From Spiribacter halobius (GTDB lineage: Bacteria > Pseudomonadota > Gammaproteobacteria > Nitrococcales > Nitrococcaceae): a stretch of 64,000 nucleotides of DNA. The notes beneath the pieces are model-generated. The model searched no databases, had not been told where the DNA came from, and saw nothing but the letters and a program-made list of their open reading frames with translations. The stretch covers positions 3,526,501-3,590,500 of the forward strand of contig NZ_CP086615.1 of assembly GCF_020883455.1 (NCBI RefSeq), written 5' to 3'. Shown one piece after another: positions 15,769-23,918 of this stretch. How positions within the stretch are numbered: position 1 is the first letter of the stretch; the number at the start of each line of letters is the position of its first letter. A program made the position numbers and the translations under genes.

Positions 15769-18174
15769 TCAGGCGTCGACCGACGCCGCCGCGGGTGCCC
15801 GCAGCAAGCGGGCCAGCGCCTCATCGGCGGCCGCCGGGGCCGCCACGCGGAGTGAACGGCTCATCACCCAGTCCGCAAGGCGTTCCACCGCGGCGGCAGT
15901 CGGCCGATCGCCCGCGGCCGTCACGCAGCCCGGAAGCAGCGCGGCCAGCACCGCGCCCGGATCCGCAGCGGTGGCCTCGGCCGCCGCCTCGTCCACCAGC
16001 ATGAGCTCGCGCACGCTGCCAGTGACCAGTGCGCCGGCGTCCGCGGCCAGAAGCTGCCCGCCCTCGGCTCGGCCCCACTCGTGCCAGTAGGCGCCCGCCG
16101 GCAACACGCCGCCGTCATCCAGCGGCCGCCGCAGAGGCAGGCCGAGCCCGGACACGATTCCCTGCTCCGGCGCCCAGCGCACGCCCCGCCCGGCCGGCGC
16201 GGACCGCACCGAGGCGAGCCCGTCGGCGAGACCGTGGCGCGCCCCCAGCACCATCACCGCCGCCGGGTCGTCGTCCCGCCGCATCGGCAATGCCATCAGC
16301 ACGGCGTCCAGCAGCAGCTCGTCGGGCGCCGCAGCGGCGCGGGCCAGGAGCAGCCGGCACAGCTGCGGCACCACGGTCGCCAGGGTCAGCCCCTCGGCGA
16401 CCGCGGCACCGTTCTCGGATACGGTGTAGCCGGTGCGCGTTTCGGCAAGGCGCAGGTGGACATCCGCCCCAGGCGCGGCGCCGACGATGCGCCCGCCCAG
16501 CGCCTGCCGCAGGCGCGGCAGTACCGGCGCCGGGACCTCCTGCAGCAGGATGCGCCGCTCACCAACCTGCACGCCGGCATCCGCCGGCGGCGCTGCGGGG
16601 TACGCAGTGTCTGGCGCGGTCTCCACAGGCGCTGTGTCGCCGGTTCTCTGCCACAGCAGCCCCGAGGCGGCCCAGTCGGCGAGCGCGGTCCATACCTGTT
16701 CACGCGCTGCCCAGGGCGCACGCTCGCCGGCGTGGGTACCCGTGGCCTGCGCCAGCTCCCGGGCCACCGTGTCCGGGTCCTTCCCGGCGGTGGCCTGCAG
16801 CCAGATCCAGGCGGCGGTGGCGTTGGGGCGGTAGAGGGTGCCCGTGCCCTCGCCGTAGAGCGACAGCGAGCGCTCCGTGACCACCTCCGCGACCCCGCGC
16901 GGGGTCACCTGCGGTCGCGCCACGGGGCCCCCGGCTCGGGCATCCGCCAGCGCCACGTCGGCGAGACGCGGCAGCGGGAAGCAGGGCAGATAGCGTGCCG
17001 CATTCCCGGCCGGATAGAGGCGCTGGAAATCCCCGGCCCGGGCGAGCTCGGTCTCGTCCCGACGGCGCAGCTCCGCCTCCGGATCGGTGGCCTCCGCCAG
17101 TGGCGGCAACGGCGGCCCGGGGTCGTTCAGCCCGAGCATGGCCACGAGATCCGCCACCATCTGGCGCTTGGTGCGGGTCTCGTAGATGCCGCCGTCCTCC
17201 GGGGCGGCGCAGATGTCCAGGGACGGGCTGAGGTTGCACTCCATCAGCCAGGGGTTCAGGTCCTGGTCGATCAGGCAGTCGAGCCCCAGCAGCTCGTAGC
17301 AGCCGCGGGTATCGGCACGCACGCGCCGGCAGCGCCGGCGCATGGCCTCGCGCGCGGCGATGGCCGTGAGCGTGACCAGATCGTGCAGGCGCTCGAACAG
17401 GGCGGCGTCGTCATGACCCTCCGCCCTCAGGCGGGCGCGGTAGTCGGCCAGCGGGAGGAAGCGCACCGGCGACGGCGAGGCGACATTACGGGCGTTGACG
17501 TCGGGATTGGTCAGATGGGCGAAGACGTTGCCGATGTTCTCCGGCTCGTAGGGCTCGGAGGCGAGCTTGGCGGAGCCTTCGCGATAGAGGTACAGGCGCA
17601 GCGGCTCCACCGAGGTGATGAGGGCGTACAGGCGCAGCGCGTACTTGCAGCCCTCCAGGGTGTGCGGGTTGCCCACATACTCCTGCACCATCCAGCGCTC
17701 GCCGGTGGGCACCCGGGCGACGTCGTCGAGCACGCGGATGTCCCTGCCCCGGGCGGCGTTCTTCGGCTTCAGGATCCAGCGCTGGTCCGGCCGCCGGGCG
17801 GCCTCATGCTGCAGGGCATGGTAGTCGCCGGGCATGGCAAAGGTCCGCGGGAAAAACGCGAGCCGGCCGGCCCGCTCGCCGGCGATACCACCCTGCCCCT
17901 CCCAGCGCTCGCGGGCCTCCCGCAGCGTGCGGTAGAGCAGGCTCTTGACGGTGAGCGCGTTGTTGCCGGGAATGTGGTTGACGGTCTTGCCCGGGGCGAG
18001 CTGCTCGAATACCTCCGGGGCAGGCATGCCGGTGTACCAGCAGGCGTCCCACGCCTGCGCATCGCCGGCCTCCCAGAGCGCCGGGTCCAGAGCCTCGACA
18101 AAGAACCGGTCCTGCGACTCCTCGCGCTTGCCGGCAAGCCAGTACCGCCGCTTGCCCGTCTCGCTGGCGCCCAT
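15769..18174 (-). CDS. Fusion protein: tubulin-tyrosine-ligase ATP-grasp, PqqD-like and HPr-kinase-like regions
   Basis: An 801-residue protein with three parts. Residues 1-350 form a TTL-type ATP-grasp ligase: WILKPKNAARGRDI, WMVQEYVGNPHTLEGCKYALR, a LYLYREG...ASEPY segment, AHLTNPD, and ELLGLDCLIDQDLNPWLMEC with NLSPSL. Residues 430-510 look like PqqD, the leader-peptide-binding fold of RiPP enzymes (GTLYRPNATAAWIW...ASGLL). Residues 535-775 resemble RiPP-associated HprK-like kinases, but the expected P-loop is degenerate (VMVLGARHGLADGLA). GGGAGGAG precedes the ATG. It is divergent from the operon of two Glu-rich peptides. TTL enzymes join amino acids to Glu/Asp-rich tails, so these peptides are the natural substrate candidates. 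The TTL part is firm; the other two are inferred. Confidence 0.85.
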   Translation of the reverse strand: MGASETGKRRYWLAGKREESQDRFFVEALDPALWEAGDAQAWDACWYTGMPAPEVFEQLAPGKTVNHIPGNNALTVKSLLYRTLREARERWEGQGGIAGERAGRLAFFPRTFAMPGDYHALQHEAARRPDQRWILKPKNAARGRDIRVLDDVARVPTGERWMVQEYVGNPHTLEGCKYALRLYALITSVEPLRLYLYREGSAKLASEPYEPENIGNVFAHLTNPDVNARNVASPSPVRFLPLADYRARLRAEGHDDAALFERLHDLVTLTAIAAREAMRRRCRRVRADTRGCYELLGLDCLIDQDLNPWLMECNLSPSLDICAAPEDGGIYETRTKRQMVADLVAMLGLNDPGPPLPPLAEATDPEAELRRRDETELARAGDFQRLYPAGNAARYLPCFPLPRLADVALADARAGGPVARPQVTPRGVAEVVTERSLSLYGEGTGTLYRPNATAAWIWLQATAGKDPDTVARELAQATGTHAGERAPWAAREQVWTALADWAASGLLWQRTGDTAPVETAPDTAYPAAPPADAGVQVGERRILLQEVPAPVLPRLRQALGGRIVGAAPGADVHLRLAETRTGYTVSENGAAVAEGLTLATVVPQLCRLLLARAAAAPDELLLDAVLMALPMRRDDDPAAVMVLGARHGLADGLASVRSAPAGRGVRWAPEQGIVSGLGLPLRRPLDDGGVLPAGAYWHEWGRAEGGQLLAADAGALVTGSVRELMLVDEAAAEATAADPGAVLAALLPGCVTAAGDRPTAAAVERLADWVMSRSLRVAAPAAADEALARLLRAPAAASVDA

Positions 18175-18375
18175 GGCATCTCCTCCCGCCGGCGTCGTCG
18201 ATCACGGCACGGGGCATCCCCGCACCGAGGCGATGTCGCCAGTCTCCCCAACATGGCGGCGGCGGGGAAGTACGTTGATCTACGAATGGGTAGCAGCGCA
18301 GCGAACCGCCAGACTCCCCATGGTGCCGTCGTACGGAAGGCACCGTGCCAGCCAGGCAACGCAATAGGAGGCACC

Positions 18376-18642
18376 ATGCGCGATACCACAGAGACCCGGG
18401 AGCAGCTGCTGCGCCGGCTGTCCCGCGGCCTGCTACTTTCCACGCCGCTGCTGCTGGCGGCAGCCAGCCTGCCCGCAGGCGCCGGCGTGACCACCGCACC
18501 GGCCGCACAGCCGGAGCAGGCCGACAGCATCCTGCTGGTAGCCCAGGCCGAGGGAGAGGCCGAAGGCGAGGCCGAGGGAGAGGCCGAAGGTGAGGGCGAA
18601 GGAGAGGCCGAGGGCGAAGCCGAGGCTGAAGCCGAAGGCTGA
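18376..18642 (+). CDS. Small peptide with leader and (Glu-Gly/Ala) tail, candidate modified precursor 1
   Basis: An 88-residue product. Residues 1-10 are polar, residues 11-28 hold the shared motif LLxxLSRxLxxxTPLLxA, and a hydrophobic stretch runs to about residue 38. Residues 59-88 are fifteen strict dipeptides of Glu followed by Gly or Ala. There is no Cys and no Trp. AGGAGG sits five bases before the ATG. The hydrophobic stretch could act as a signal peptide or membrane anchor, placing the tail outside the cytoplasm. The tail resembles the acidic C-terminal tails of tubulin, the targets of eukaryotic TTL-family ligases. First gene of a four-gene operon; role as substrate is inference. Confidence 0.82.
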   Translation: MRDTTETREQLLRRLSRGLLLSTPLLLAAASLPAGAGVTTAPAAQPEQADSILLVAQAEGEAEGEAEGEAEGEGEGEAEGEAEAEAEG

Positions 18643-18650
18643 GCCCGCAT

Positions 18651-18682
18651 CCGCCTCCGGCGTCTGCCAGGCGCCGGGGCGG
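18651..18682 (+). terminator. GC-rich hairpin after the first peptide gene (possible attenuator)
   Basis: CCGCCTCCGGCG pairs with CGCCGGGGCGG across nine bases, with one bulge. TCTTAATG follows. It could lower readthrough so that the peptide is made in excess over the genes behind it. Confidence 0.45.
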
Positions 18683-18710
18683 TCTTAATGCTGTGAAGGG
18701 AGATCGCCGC

Positions 18711-19223
18711 ATGGACCGATCCATCGATGCGCTTGCCGCACAGAATGTCCATCTGCTGGGGCAGCTGGAGCAGCTGCTGGGCACCCTGCCGGTCGCCGTC
18801 TACCGCTCGCGTCCGGCCCGGCACGGCAGCACCATCGGCGCCCAGACCCGGCACGTGCTGGACCACTACGACCGGCTGCTGGCGCGCGACAGCGATGCCG
18901 TGGACTATGCCAGCCGCGAGCGCGATGGCCGCACGGAGACCGATCCGGAGCGCGCGGCCACGCGCGTGGCCCGCATCCGGCAGGGGCTGCGCGACCTCCG
19001 CAACGAAAATCAGGCGCTGCGAATCCGTGACAGCGCCGCGACCCCGGAGGAGGGTCTGGCATCCTCCCTGGCACGGGAGCTCGCCTTCCTTGCCAGCCAT
19101 ACGGTGCATCATCTGGCGCTGATCGCGCTGCTCGCGGAATGGCAGGGGGAGCCACCGCCCGAGCATTTCGGTGTGGCGCCGAGCACCCTGGAACACCGGC
19201 AGGGCCAGAGCATCGGCGCCTGA
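18711..19223 (+). CDS. DinB/YfiT-like four-helix protein
   Basis: A 170-residue protein of the DinB superfamily. The usual metal-binding histidines are visible as His48 (TRHVLDHYDRL) and a pair near 130-134 (SHTVHHLALIALL). Members include metal-dependent thiol transferases, but most have no known reaction. The ATG at 18711 is chosen for GGGAG before it. It lies 68 bases after the first peptide gene and 36 before the DoxX gene on the same strand, so it is probably part of the peptide operon. Its role there is unknown. Confidence 0.82.
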   Translation: MDRSIDALAAQNVHLLGQLEQLLGTLPVAVYRSRPARHGSTIGAQTRHVLDHYDRLLARDSDAVDYASRERDGRTETDPERAATRVARIRQGLRDLRNENQALRIRDSAATPEEGLASSLARELAFLASHTVHHLALIALLAEWQGEPPPEHFGVAPSTLEHRQGQSIGA

Positions 19224-19259
19224 GCCCGGCCACTGGAAACCGCAGGCAGGAGGCAGAAC

Positions 19260-19679
19260 ATGGGCGTACCGCTGACCACCGGCGACCCGACCCTGGATCG
19301 CTATGGCCGGCACAGCCACTGGTTGCTGCGCGTGGCCATCACCGCAACCTTCCTCTACCAGGGCATCGACAAGTTTCTCGGCACCGGAATCACCGGCTTC
19401 GCGTCGGTCATGGGGCTGCCGGTGCTGATCGCGACCCTGGTGGCGCTGGCGGAGATCGGCGCCGGGCTGCTGGTGATCCTCGGCGCCTTCCTCGGCGGCT
19501 GGATCACCCGCCTCGGGGCCGCCATGGCGGTTCCCGTGCTGCTCGGCGCAATCTTCATGGAACACTGGGGCCAGTGGCATTTCATGGCCACGGCCACGCA
19601 TCCCCTCGGCGGCATGCAGTTTCAGGTGACCCTGCTGCTGCTGGCACTCTATCTGATGATCCGCGGCAACGAGGTCTGA
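19260..19679 (+). CDS. DoxX-like integral membrane protein
   Basis: A 139-residue inner-membrane protein with four predicted helices (for example LLRVAITATFLYQGIDKF, LIATLVALAEIGAGLLVILG, AAMAVPVLLGAIF and VTLLLLALYLMI). The FLYQGIDKF stretch after helix 1 is typical of DoxX. AGGAGG precedes the ATG. It lies between the DinB gene and the second peptide gene. Some DoxX proteins work in membrane redox chemistry; nothing in the sequence says what this one does. Confidence 0.85.
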   Translation: MGVPLTTGDPTLDRYGRHSHWLLRVAITATFLYQGIDKFLGTGITGFASVMGLPVLIATLVALAEIGAGLLVILGAFLGGWITRLGAAMAVPVLLGAIFMEHWGQWHFMATATHPLGGMQFQVTLLLLALYLMIRGNEV

Positions 19680-19711
19680 GGCCATTGGTGCCGTAGCGGA
19701 GGCAACCCGCG

Positions 19712-20101
19712 ATGAGCGAACAGGACAAACAGCGACAGAAGCTTCTGAGCACCCTGTCCCGCAGCCTGGTCTACACCACCCCCCTTCTGGTGGCGGTCAC
19801 CGGCGCCGCCGGCCTGCACGCAATCATCTCCGACGCCACCACCCAGGAGGGCTACTACATGCTCGCCACGGCCGAGGCGAGCGGCGAGGCTGAGGCCGGC
19901 GGGGAGGCCGAGGCCGCCGGGGAAGCCGAGGGCGAGGCTGCCGGGGAAGCCGCTGGAGAAGCGGAGTCTGCCGGAGAGGCGGAAGCCACCGGCGAGGCCG
20001 AGGCTGCCGGTGAAGCGGAGGCAGCCGGGGAAGCCGAAGCCGCCGGCGAAGCTGAGGCAGCGGGTGAAGCAGAGGCCGCCGGTGAGGCGGAGGCCCAGTA
20101 A
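19712..20101 (+). CDS. Small peptide with leader and GEAEAA-repeat tail, candidate modified precursor 2
   Basis: A 129-residue product. Its leader aligns without gaps to that of the peptide at 18376: positions 11, 12, 15, 16, 17, 19, 23, 24, 25, 26 and 28 are identical (LL, LSR, L, TPLL, A). After a hydrophobic segment and a short MLATAEASGEAE junction (compare LLVAQAEGEAE in the other), the tail from about residue 58 to the end is built from GEAEAA-like hexads, the last five exact. GGAGG precedes the ATG. It is the last gene of the operon and is followed by a large inverted repeat that may end transcription. No family is recognised. Confidence 0.82.
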   Translation: MSEQDKQRQKLLSTLSRSLVYTTPLLVAVTGAAGLHAIISDATTQEGYYMLATAEASGEAEAGGEAEAAGEAEGEAAGEAAGEAESAGEAEATGEAEAAGEAEAAGEAEAAGEAEAAGEAEAAGEAEAQ

Positions 20102-20124
20102 GAGCGCTTCTGGTGCCGTGCCCG

Positions 20125-20236
20125 GGCCGAGGGAACGTGTCTGCCTGGCGGGACACGCTGTGAATACATCCCTGTGCGCTCCAAGGCGGCATCCATGCCG
20201 CCTAGGGTCCCGCCAGGCAGACACGTTCCCTCGGCC
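20125..20236. repeat. Constant-core element with private arms, copy 1
   Basis: Outer arms of about 30 bases (starting GGCCGAGGGAACGTG) are perfectly complementary to each other but unlike the arms of other copies. The core has GGGACACGCTGTGAATACATC and an inner AGGCGGCAT/ATGCCGCCT hairpin. It follows the second peptide gene. Confidence 0.85.
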
Positions 20237-20550
20237 AGCACCGCGTTACGCGCGTCTCCCGCATGCCCCAATTCGGGCTTCTGCGGCGTCCTCTTTGAAC
20301 GGTGGACAACCAGGACCGTGGCGGTCAGCGCCTGTACAACCCCGAGCGGTGACCCCAGGCGCGGATGTCGGCGAGCGCTTTGCGCTTGCCGACCTACCTC
20401 GGCTTCCCGCCCCTCTGGCCAAAAGCAGCCACCCAAGCGGGGAGGCGCGGGAGGCGGATCCCTCTTCGCCAGGGGATCCCTCGTCGCCGGAGATCCCCTC
20501 GTCTCTACCTGAGCCGTGCGGAGGCTCCCTTTTGACCCAACCCGACGACA
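20237..20550. other. Gap between the peptide operon and puuA
   Basis: No gene seen. It holds a single REP-like hairpin (GTCGGCGAGCGC/GCGCTTGCCGAC, 20367-20397), a short imperfect tandem of GGATCCCTC units near 20450-20500, and GAGCC/GGCTC followed by CCTTTT near 20510-20536, a weak plus-strand terminator candidate. Confidence 0.55.
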
Positions 20551-21912
20551 TCACACACGCAGCAGAAGATATTCCCGCTCCCAGGAGCTGATCACCCGGA
20601 AATAGGCGTCGTGCTCCGCGCGCTTGACCGCGAGATAGACGCGGGTGAAGCGCTCGCCGAGGACGTCCGCCAGGGCGTCGCAGGCCTCCAGGGCATCCAG
20701 GGCGCGGCCGAGCTCCGAGGGGAGATTGTGGCCGTGCTTGTAGGCGGAGCCCTGCAGCGGCGGGCGTGGCTCCAGCTGCTGGAGCATGCCCAGATAGCCG
20801 CAGGCCAGCGTCGCCGCCATGGCCAGATACGGGTTGGCATCCGCGCCGGCGAGGCGGTTCTCCACCCGGGTCGCCTCCGGATCGCCGTGGGGCACCCGCA
20901 GGCCCACCGTGCGGTTGTCGAAGCCCCACTCCGTATTGATCGGGGCTGCCAGGTTGCCGCTGCCCGGCGCGAGCCGGCGGTAGGAATTGATGTTCGGGGC
21001 AAGAAACGCCAGCGCCGCCGGGAGATAGCGCTGCAGGCCGCCCAGATAGTGCATGAACAGCCGACCCGGCCGCCCGCCCTCCTGGAACAGGTTCTCGCCG
21101 GTCTCCAGGCTCTCGAGGCTCTGGTGCAGATGCAGCGAGCTGCCCGGCTCGTTCTCCATCGGCTTGGCCATGAAGGTGGCGTACATGTCCGCGCGGAAGG
21201 CCACCTCGCGCAGCGTGCGCTTGAAGTAGAACACCGTATCCGCCAGGGCCAGCGGGTCACCGTGGCGGAAGTTGATCTCCATCTGCCCCGAGCCTTCCTC
21301 GTGGGTCAGTGTGTCGATCTCCAGCTGCTGGGCCTGGCACCACTCGTACATGCGCTCGAACAGCGGATCGAACTCGTTCACCGCATCGATGCTGTAGGAC
21401 TGGTGCGCCACCTCCTGGCGCCCCGAGCGGCCCACCGGCGGCTCCAGCGGGTAGTCCGGATCCCGGTTCTTCTTGACCAGATAGAACTCCACCTCCGGCG
21501 CCACCACCGGCCGCCAGCCGCGCTCGGCGTAGAGCGCCAGCACCCGGCGCAGCACCTGGCGCGGGGCCAGGTCCACCGGCTCGCCGTCGAGGTAGTGGCA
21601 GTGATGGATCACCTGCGCGGTGGGCTCGACGGCCCAGGGCACCACCCGCAGGGTGTCCATGTCCGGGGCCAGGGCCATGTCGCGCTCGATGGGGTTCCAG
21701 ATGCGCTCGTCGTCCTCGGGGTAGTCCCCGGTGGCGGTCTGGATGAAGATCGAGTCCGGCAGCCGCGGCTGGCCGCGCCCCAGATACTTGCGCGCGGGCA
21801 TGATCTTGCCCTTGGCCGCGCCGGTCATGTCCGGGACCAGGCATTCCACCTCGACGATGCCGCGCTCCTCGAACCAGCGCCTTAGCTCGGATTCTCTGTC
21901 GTCGTCGCTCAT
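20551..21912 (-). CDS. puuA: Gamma-glutamylpolyamine synthetase (glutamine synthetase family), copy 1
   Basis: A 453-residue glutamine-synthetase-fold ligase that joins glutamate to putrescine or a related amine. It has APEVEFYLV, EEGSGQMEINF, the AKPMENEPGSSLHLHQS segment, APNINSYRRLAPG and NRTVGLRVPHGDPEATRVENRLAGADANPYL, all typical of the PuuA/GlnA3 branch. GAGGTGAT precedes the ATG. It is the last gene of a minus-strand run puuB-potA-potB-potC-potF-puuA. A second synthetase of only moderate likeness is at 32587-33957, so the two probably prefer different amines. Confidence 0.92.
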   Translation of the reverse strand: MSDDDRESELRRWFEERGIVEVECLVPDMTGAAKGKIMPARKYLGRGQPRLPDSIFIQTATGDYPEDDERIWNPIERDMALAPDMDTLRVVPWAVEPTAQVIHHCHYLDGEPVDLAPRQVLRRVLALYAERGWRPVVAPEVEFYLVKKNRDPDYPLEPPVGRSGRQEVAHQSYSIDAVNEFDPLFERMYEWCQAQQLEIDTLTHEEGSGQMEINFRHGDPLALADTVFYFKRTLREVAFRADMYATFMAKPMENEPGSSLHLHQSLESLETGENLFQEGGRPGRLFMHYLGGLQRYLPAALAFLAPNINSYRRLAPGSGNLAAPINTEWGFDNRTVGLRVPHGDPEATRVENRLAGADANPYLAMAATLACGYLGMLQQLEPRPPLQGSAYKHGHNLPSELGRALDALEACDALADVLGERFTRVYLAVKRAEHDAYFRVISSWEREYLLLRV

Positions 21913-22005
21913 GATCGATGATCACCTCGCCGGCCCCGCCGCAGCGGGGCCGGCCTAACCGACTGCCTCAGCGCTCCGCGGCTGCGGCCGCGGACCGGGC
22001 GCGAC

Positions 22006-23079
22006 TCAGCGCGAGAGCACCTCGGACCAGATCTGCTGGAAGACCCGCAGATCCTCCCCCTGCAGGATCGGGATGAACTCGAGCCGGGCCATCTCCTCCT
22101 CGGTGGGCGTGGACGGCGGCTCCTGCAGCAGCGGCTCCAGCATGGGCAGCGCCGCCCGGTTGGGCGAGCTGTAGTAGGTCCAGTTCGACAGCTGGGCACC
22201 GATCTCGGCATCCAGGATGTAGTTGATGAAGGTGTGCGCGAGCTCCGGGTTGGGCGCCTCCGAGGGGATCACCATATTGTCCACCCAGATCTCCGCGCCC
22301 TCCTCGGGGATGATGTAGGACGTGTTGGCGTAGGCCTCCGGATCCTCGCTGCGGTAGTAGACGTAGTCGCCGTTGTAGGTCATGCCGGCGTGGATGACGC
22401 CGCGGGCGATCTGCTGCAGCTGCGGGGTGCCGTCCTCGAAGCCGGAGAAGTTGTCCCGCCGCTTGGTCTCCAGCAGCAGCCGCGCGGCCTCGGTCCACTG
22501 CTCACGGTCGGTGCAGCGGTAGCCGTGGCCGAGGTAGGCGCAGGCGGAGGCCACGGTCGGATTGCCCTCGCCGCCCATCAGCGCGAACGGCTGGTTCGGG
22601 TTGAGCTCGGGATCGAACAGGATCGACCAGCTCTCCGGGGCGTCCGGGATGGTGTCCGTGCGGTAGACGATGCCGGTGGTGCCCCACTGGTAGGCCGCCG
22701 AGTACTCGTTGCCCGGGTCGTAGCTCGGGTCCCGGAACTTCGGCGACAGATTGTCCATGTTGGGGATCTGCGAATGGTCCAGCGGCTGGATCAGGCCGCT
22801 GTCGACGAGCCGGGGGATGAAGTAGTTCGACGGCATCACCACGTCGTACTGGCTGGCGCCGCCGGCCTGCATCTTGGAGAACATCTCGGCGTTGGAGTTG
22901 AAGAAGTTCTCCACCACGTCGACGTCATACTCGGCCTCGAACTGCTCGATGATCTCCGGATCCATGTACTGGGACCAGTTGAAGATATAGAGCTTGCGTT
23001 CCTCGTCCTGGGCCACGGCGGTTCCGGCGGCGAGCAGGGCCGAGATGGCGGCGGCGACGGTTACGCTTGGGTATCGCAT
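22006..23079 (-). CDS. potF: Periplasmic polyamine-binding protein of an ABC importer
   Basis: A 357-residue solute-binding protein with a signal peptide (RYPSVTVAAAISALLAAGTA, cleaved near AVAQ) and the PotD/PotF fold: LYIFNWSQYMDPEIIEQFE at the start of the mature part, YDVVMPSNYFIPRL, and WGTTGIVYR. It captures putrescine or spermidine in the periplasm; which one cannot be told. GAGGAG precedes the ATG at 23079. It lies 32 bases after potC. Confidence 0.93.
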   Translation of the reverse strand: MRYPSVTVAAAISALLAAGTAVAQDEERKLYIFNWSQYMDPEIIEQFEAEYDVDVVENFFNSNAEMFSKMQAGGASQYDVVMPSNYFIPRLVDSGLIQPLDHSQIPNMDNLSPKFRDPSYDPGNEYSAAYQWGTTGIVYRTDTIPDAPESWSILFDPELNPNQPFALMGGEGNPTVASACAYLGHGYRCTDREQWTEAARLLLETKRRDNFSGFEDGTPQLQQIARGVIHAGMTYNGDYVYYRSEDPEAYANTSYIIPEEGAEIWVDNMVIPSEAPNPELAHTFINYILDAEIGAQLSNWTYYSSPNRAALPMLEPLLQEPPSTPTEEEMARLEFIPILQGEDLRVFQQIWSEVLSR

Positions 23080-23111
23080 CGGGCAGGTCTCCTCATGGGG
23101 CGTTGCGGGAG

Positions 23112-23918
23112 TCATCGGGAAGAACCGGGTTTCACGCGCTGGGCGGCGAGCACCATGAGCGCAGCGGCGAATACCGCCAGGATCATGAGCGTGGAGACGG
23201 CGTTGATCTCCGGGGTCACGCCCTTCTTGATGGCGCTCCAGATGAAGATCGGCAGCGTCGCGCTCTCCGGGCCGGCGGTGAAGAAGCTGATCACGAAGTC
23301 GTCGATGGACAGGGTGAAGGCGAGGAAGAACCCCGCCACCAGCGCCGGACGCACGGTGGGCAGGATGAAATACCAGGCCCGTTGCGCGGGCGAGGCGTAG
23401 AGGTCCTGCACCGCCTCGAACAGGCTGGCATCGAGCCCCACCAGGCGCGAGTAGACCAGCAGCGCCACGAACGGGATCTGGAAGGTGACGTGGGCGATGA
23501 TCATCGTGCCGAGGCCGGGGCCGAACAGGCCGATGAAGTCGTTCACCGTCACGAAGAACGTCATCTCGGAGATGCCGAAGACGATGTCCGGCATCACGAT
23601 CGGCAGATACACCAGCCAGATCAGCCAGCCGAGCTTCAGATGGCGGTGGCGGTACATGCCGTAACCCAGCACCGCGCCCAGCGCCGTGGCGATGAGCGAG
23701 GAGGTCACCGCCAGCACAAGGCTGTTCCAGGCCGCGCTGGTGATCTGCTCGTTGCCGAACAGCCGCCCGTACCAGCGCAGCGAGAAGCCGGCGAAGGAGG
23801 CCGAGCTGTTCGCCGAGTTGAAGGAGAAGAACACCACCACGGCGAGCGGGGCGTACAGGAAGACCAGCACCGCGTACCAGAACCCCCGCAGGCCCCGCTG
23901 CAGCCGCCCGCGCCTCAC
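23112..23918 (-). CDS. potC: Polyamine ABC transporter permease, PotC/PotI type
   Basis: A 268-residue inner-membrane permease with six predicted helices. The EAA-type loop contacting the ATPase is visible as EAVQDLYASPAQRAWYFILP. The start is a GTG at 23918 that overlaps the stop of potB by four bases (GTGA), with AGGAGGTG upstream. It pairs with PotB to form the channel. Confidence 0.93.
   Translation of the reverse strand: MRRGRLQRGLRGFWYAVLVFLYAPLAVVVFFSFNSANSSASFAGFSLRWYGRLFGNEQITSAAWNSLVLAVTSSLIATALGAVLGYGMYRHRHLKLGWLIWLVYLPIVMPDIVFGISEMTFFVTVNDFIGLFGPGLGTMIIAHVTFQIPFVALLVYSRLVGLDASLFEAVQDLYASPAQRAWYFILPTVRPALVAGFFLAFTLSIDDFVISFFTAGPESATLPIFIWSAIKKGVTPEINAVSTLMILAVFAAALMVLAAQRVKPGSSR

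Noticed and set aside
17769-19685. Minus-strand frame with Ser-Pro-Ser-Ala repeats opposite the first Glu-rich peptide gene
   Set aside because: The repeats are the antisense reading of the GAG-GCC tail. It runs through the TTL gene's start in another frame and has no ribosome site or family likeness.
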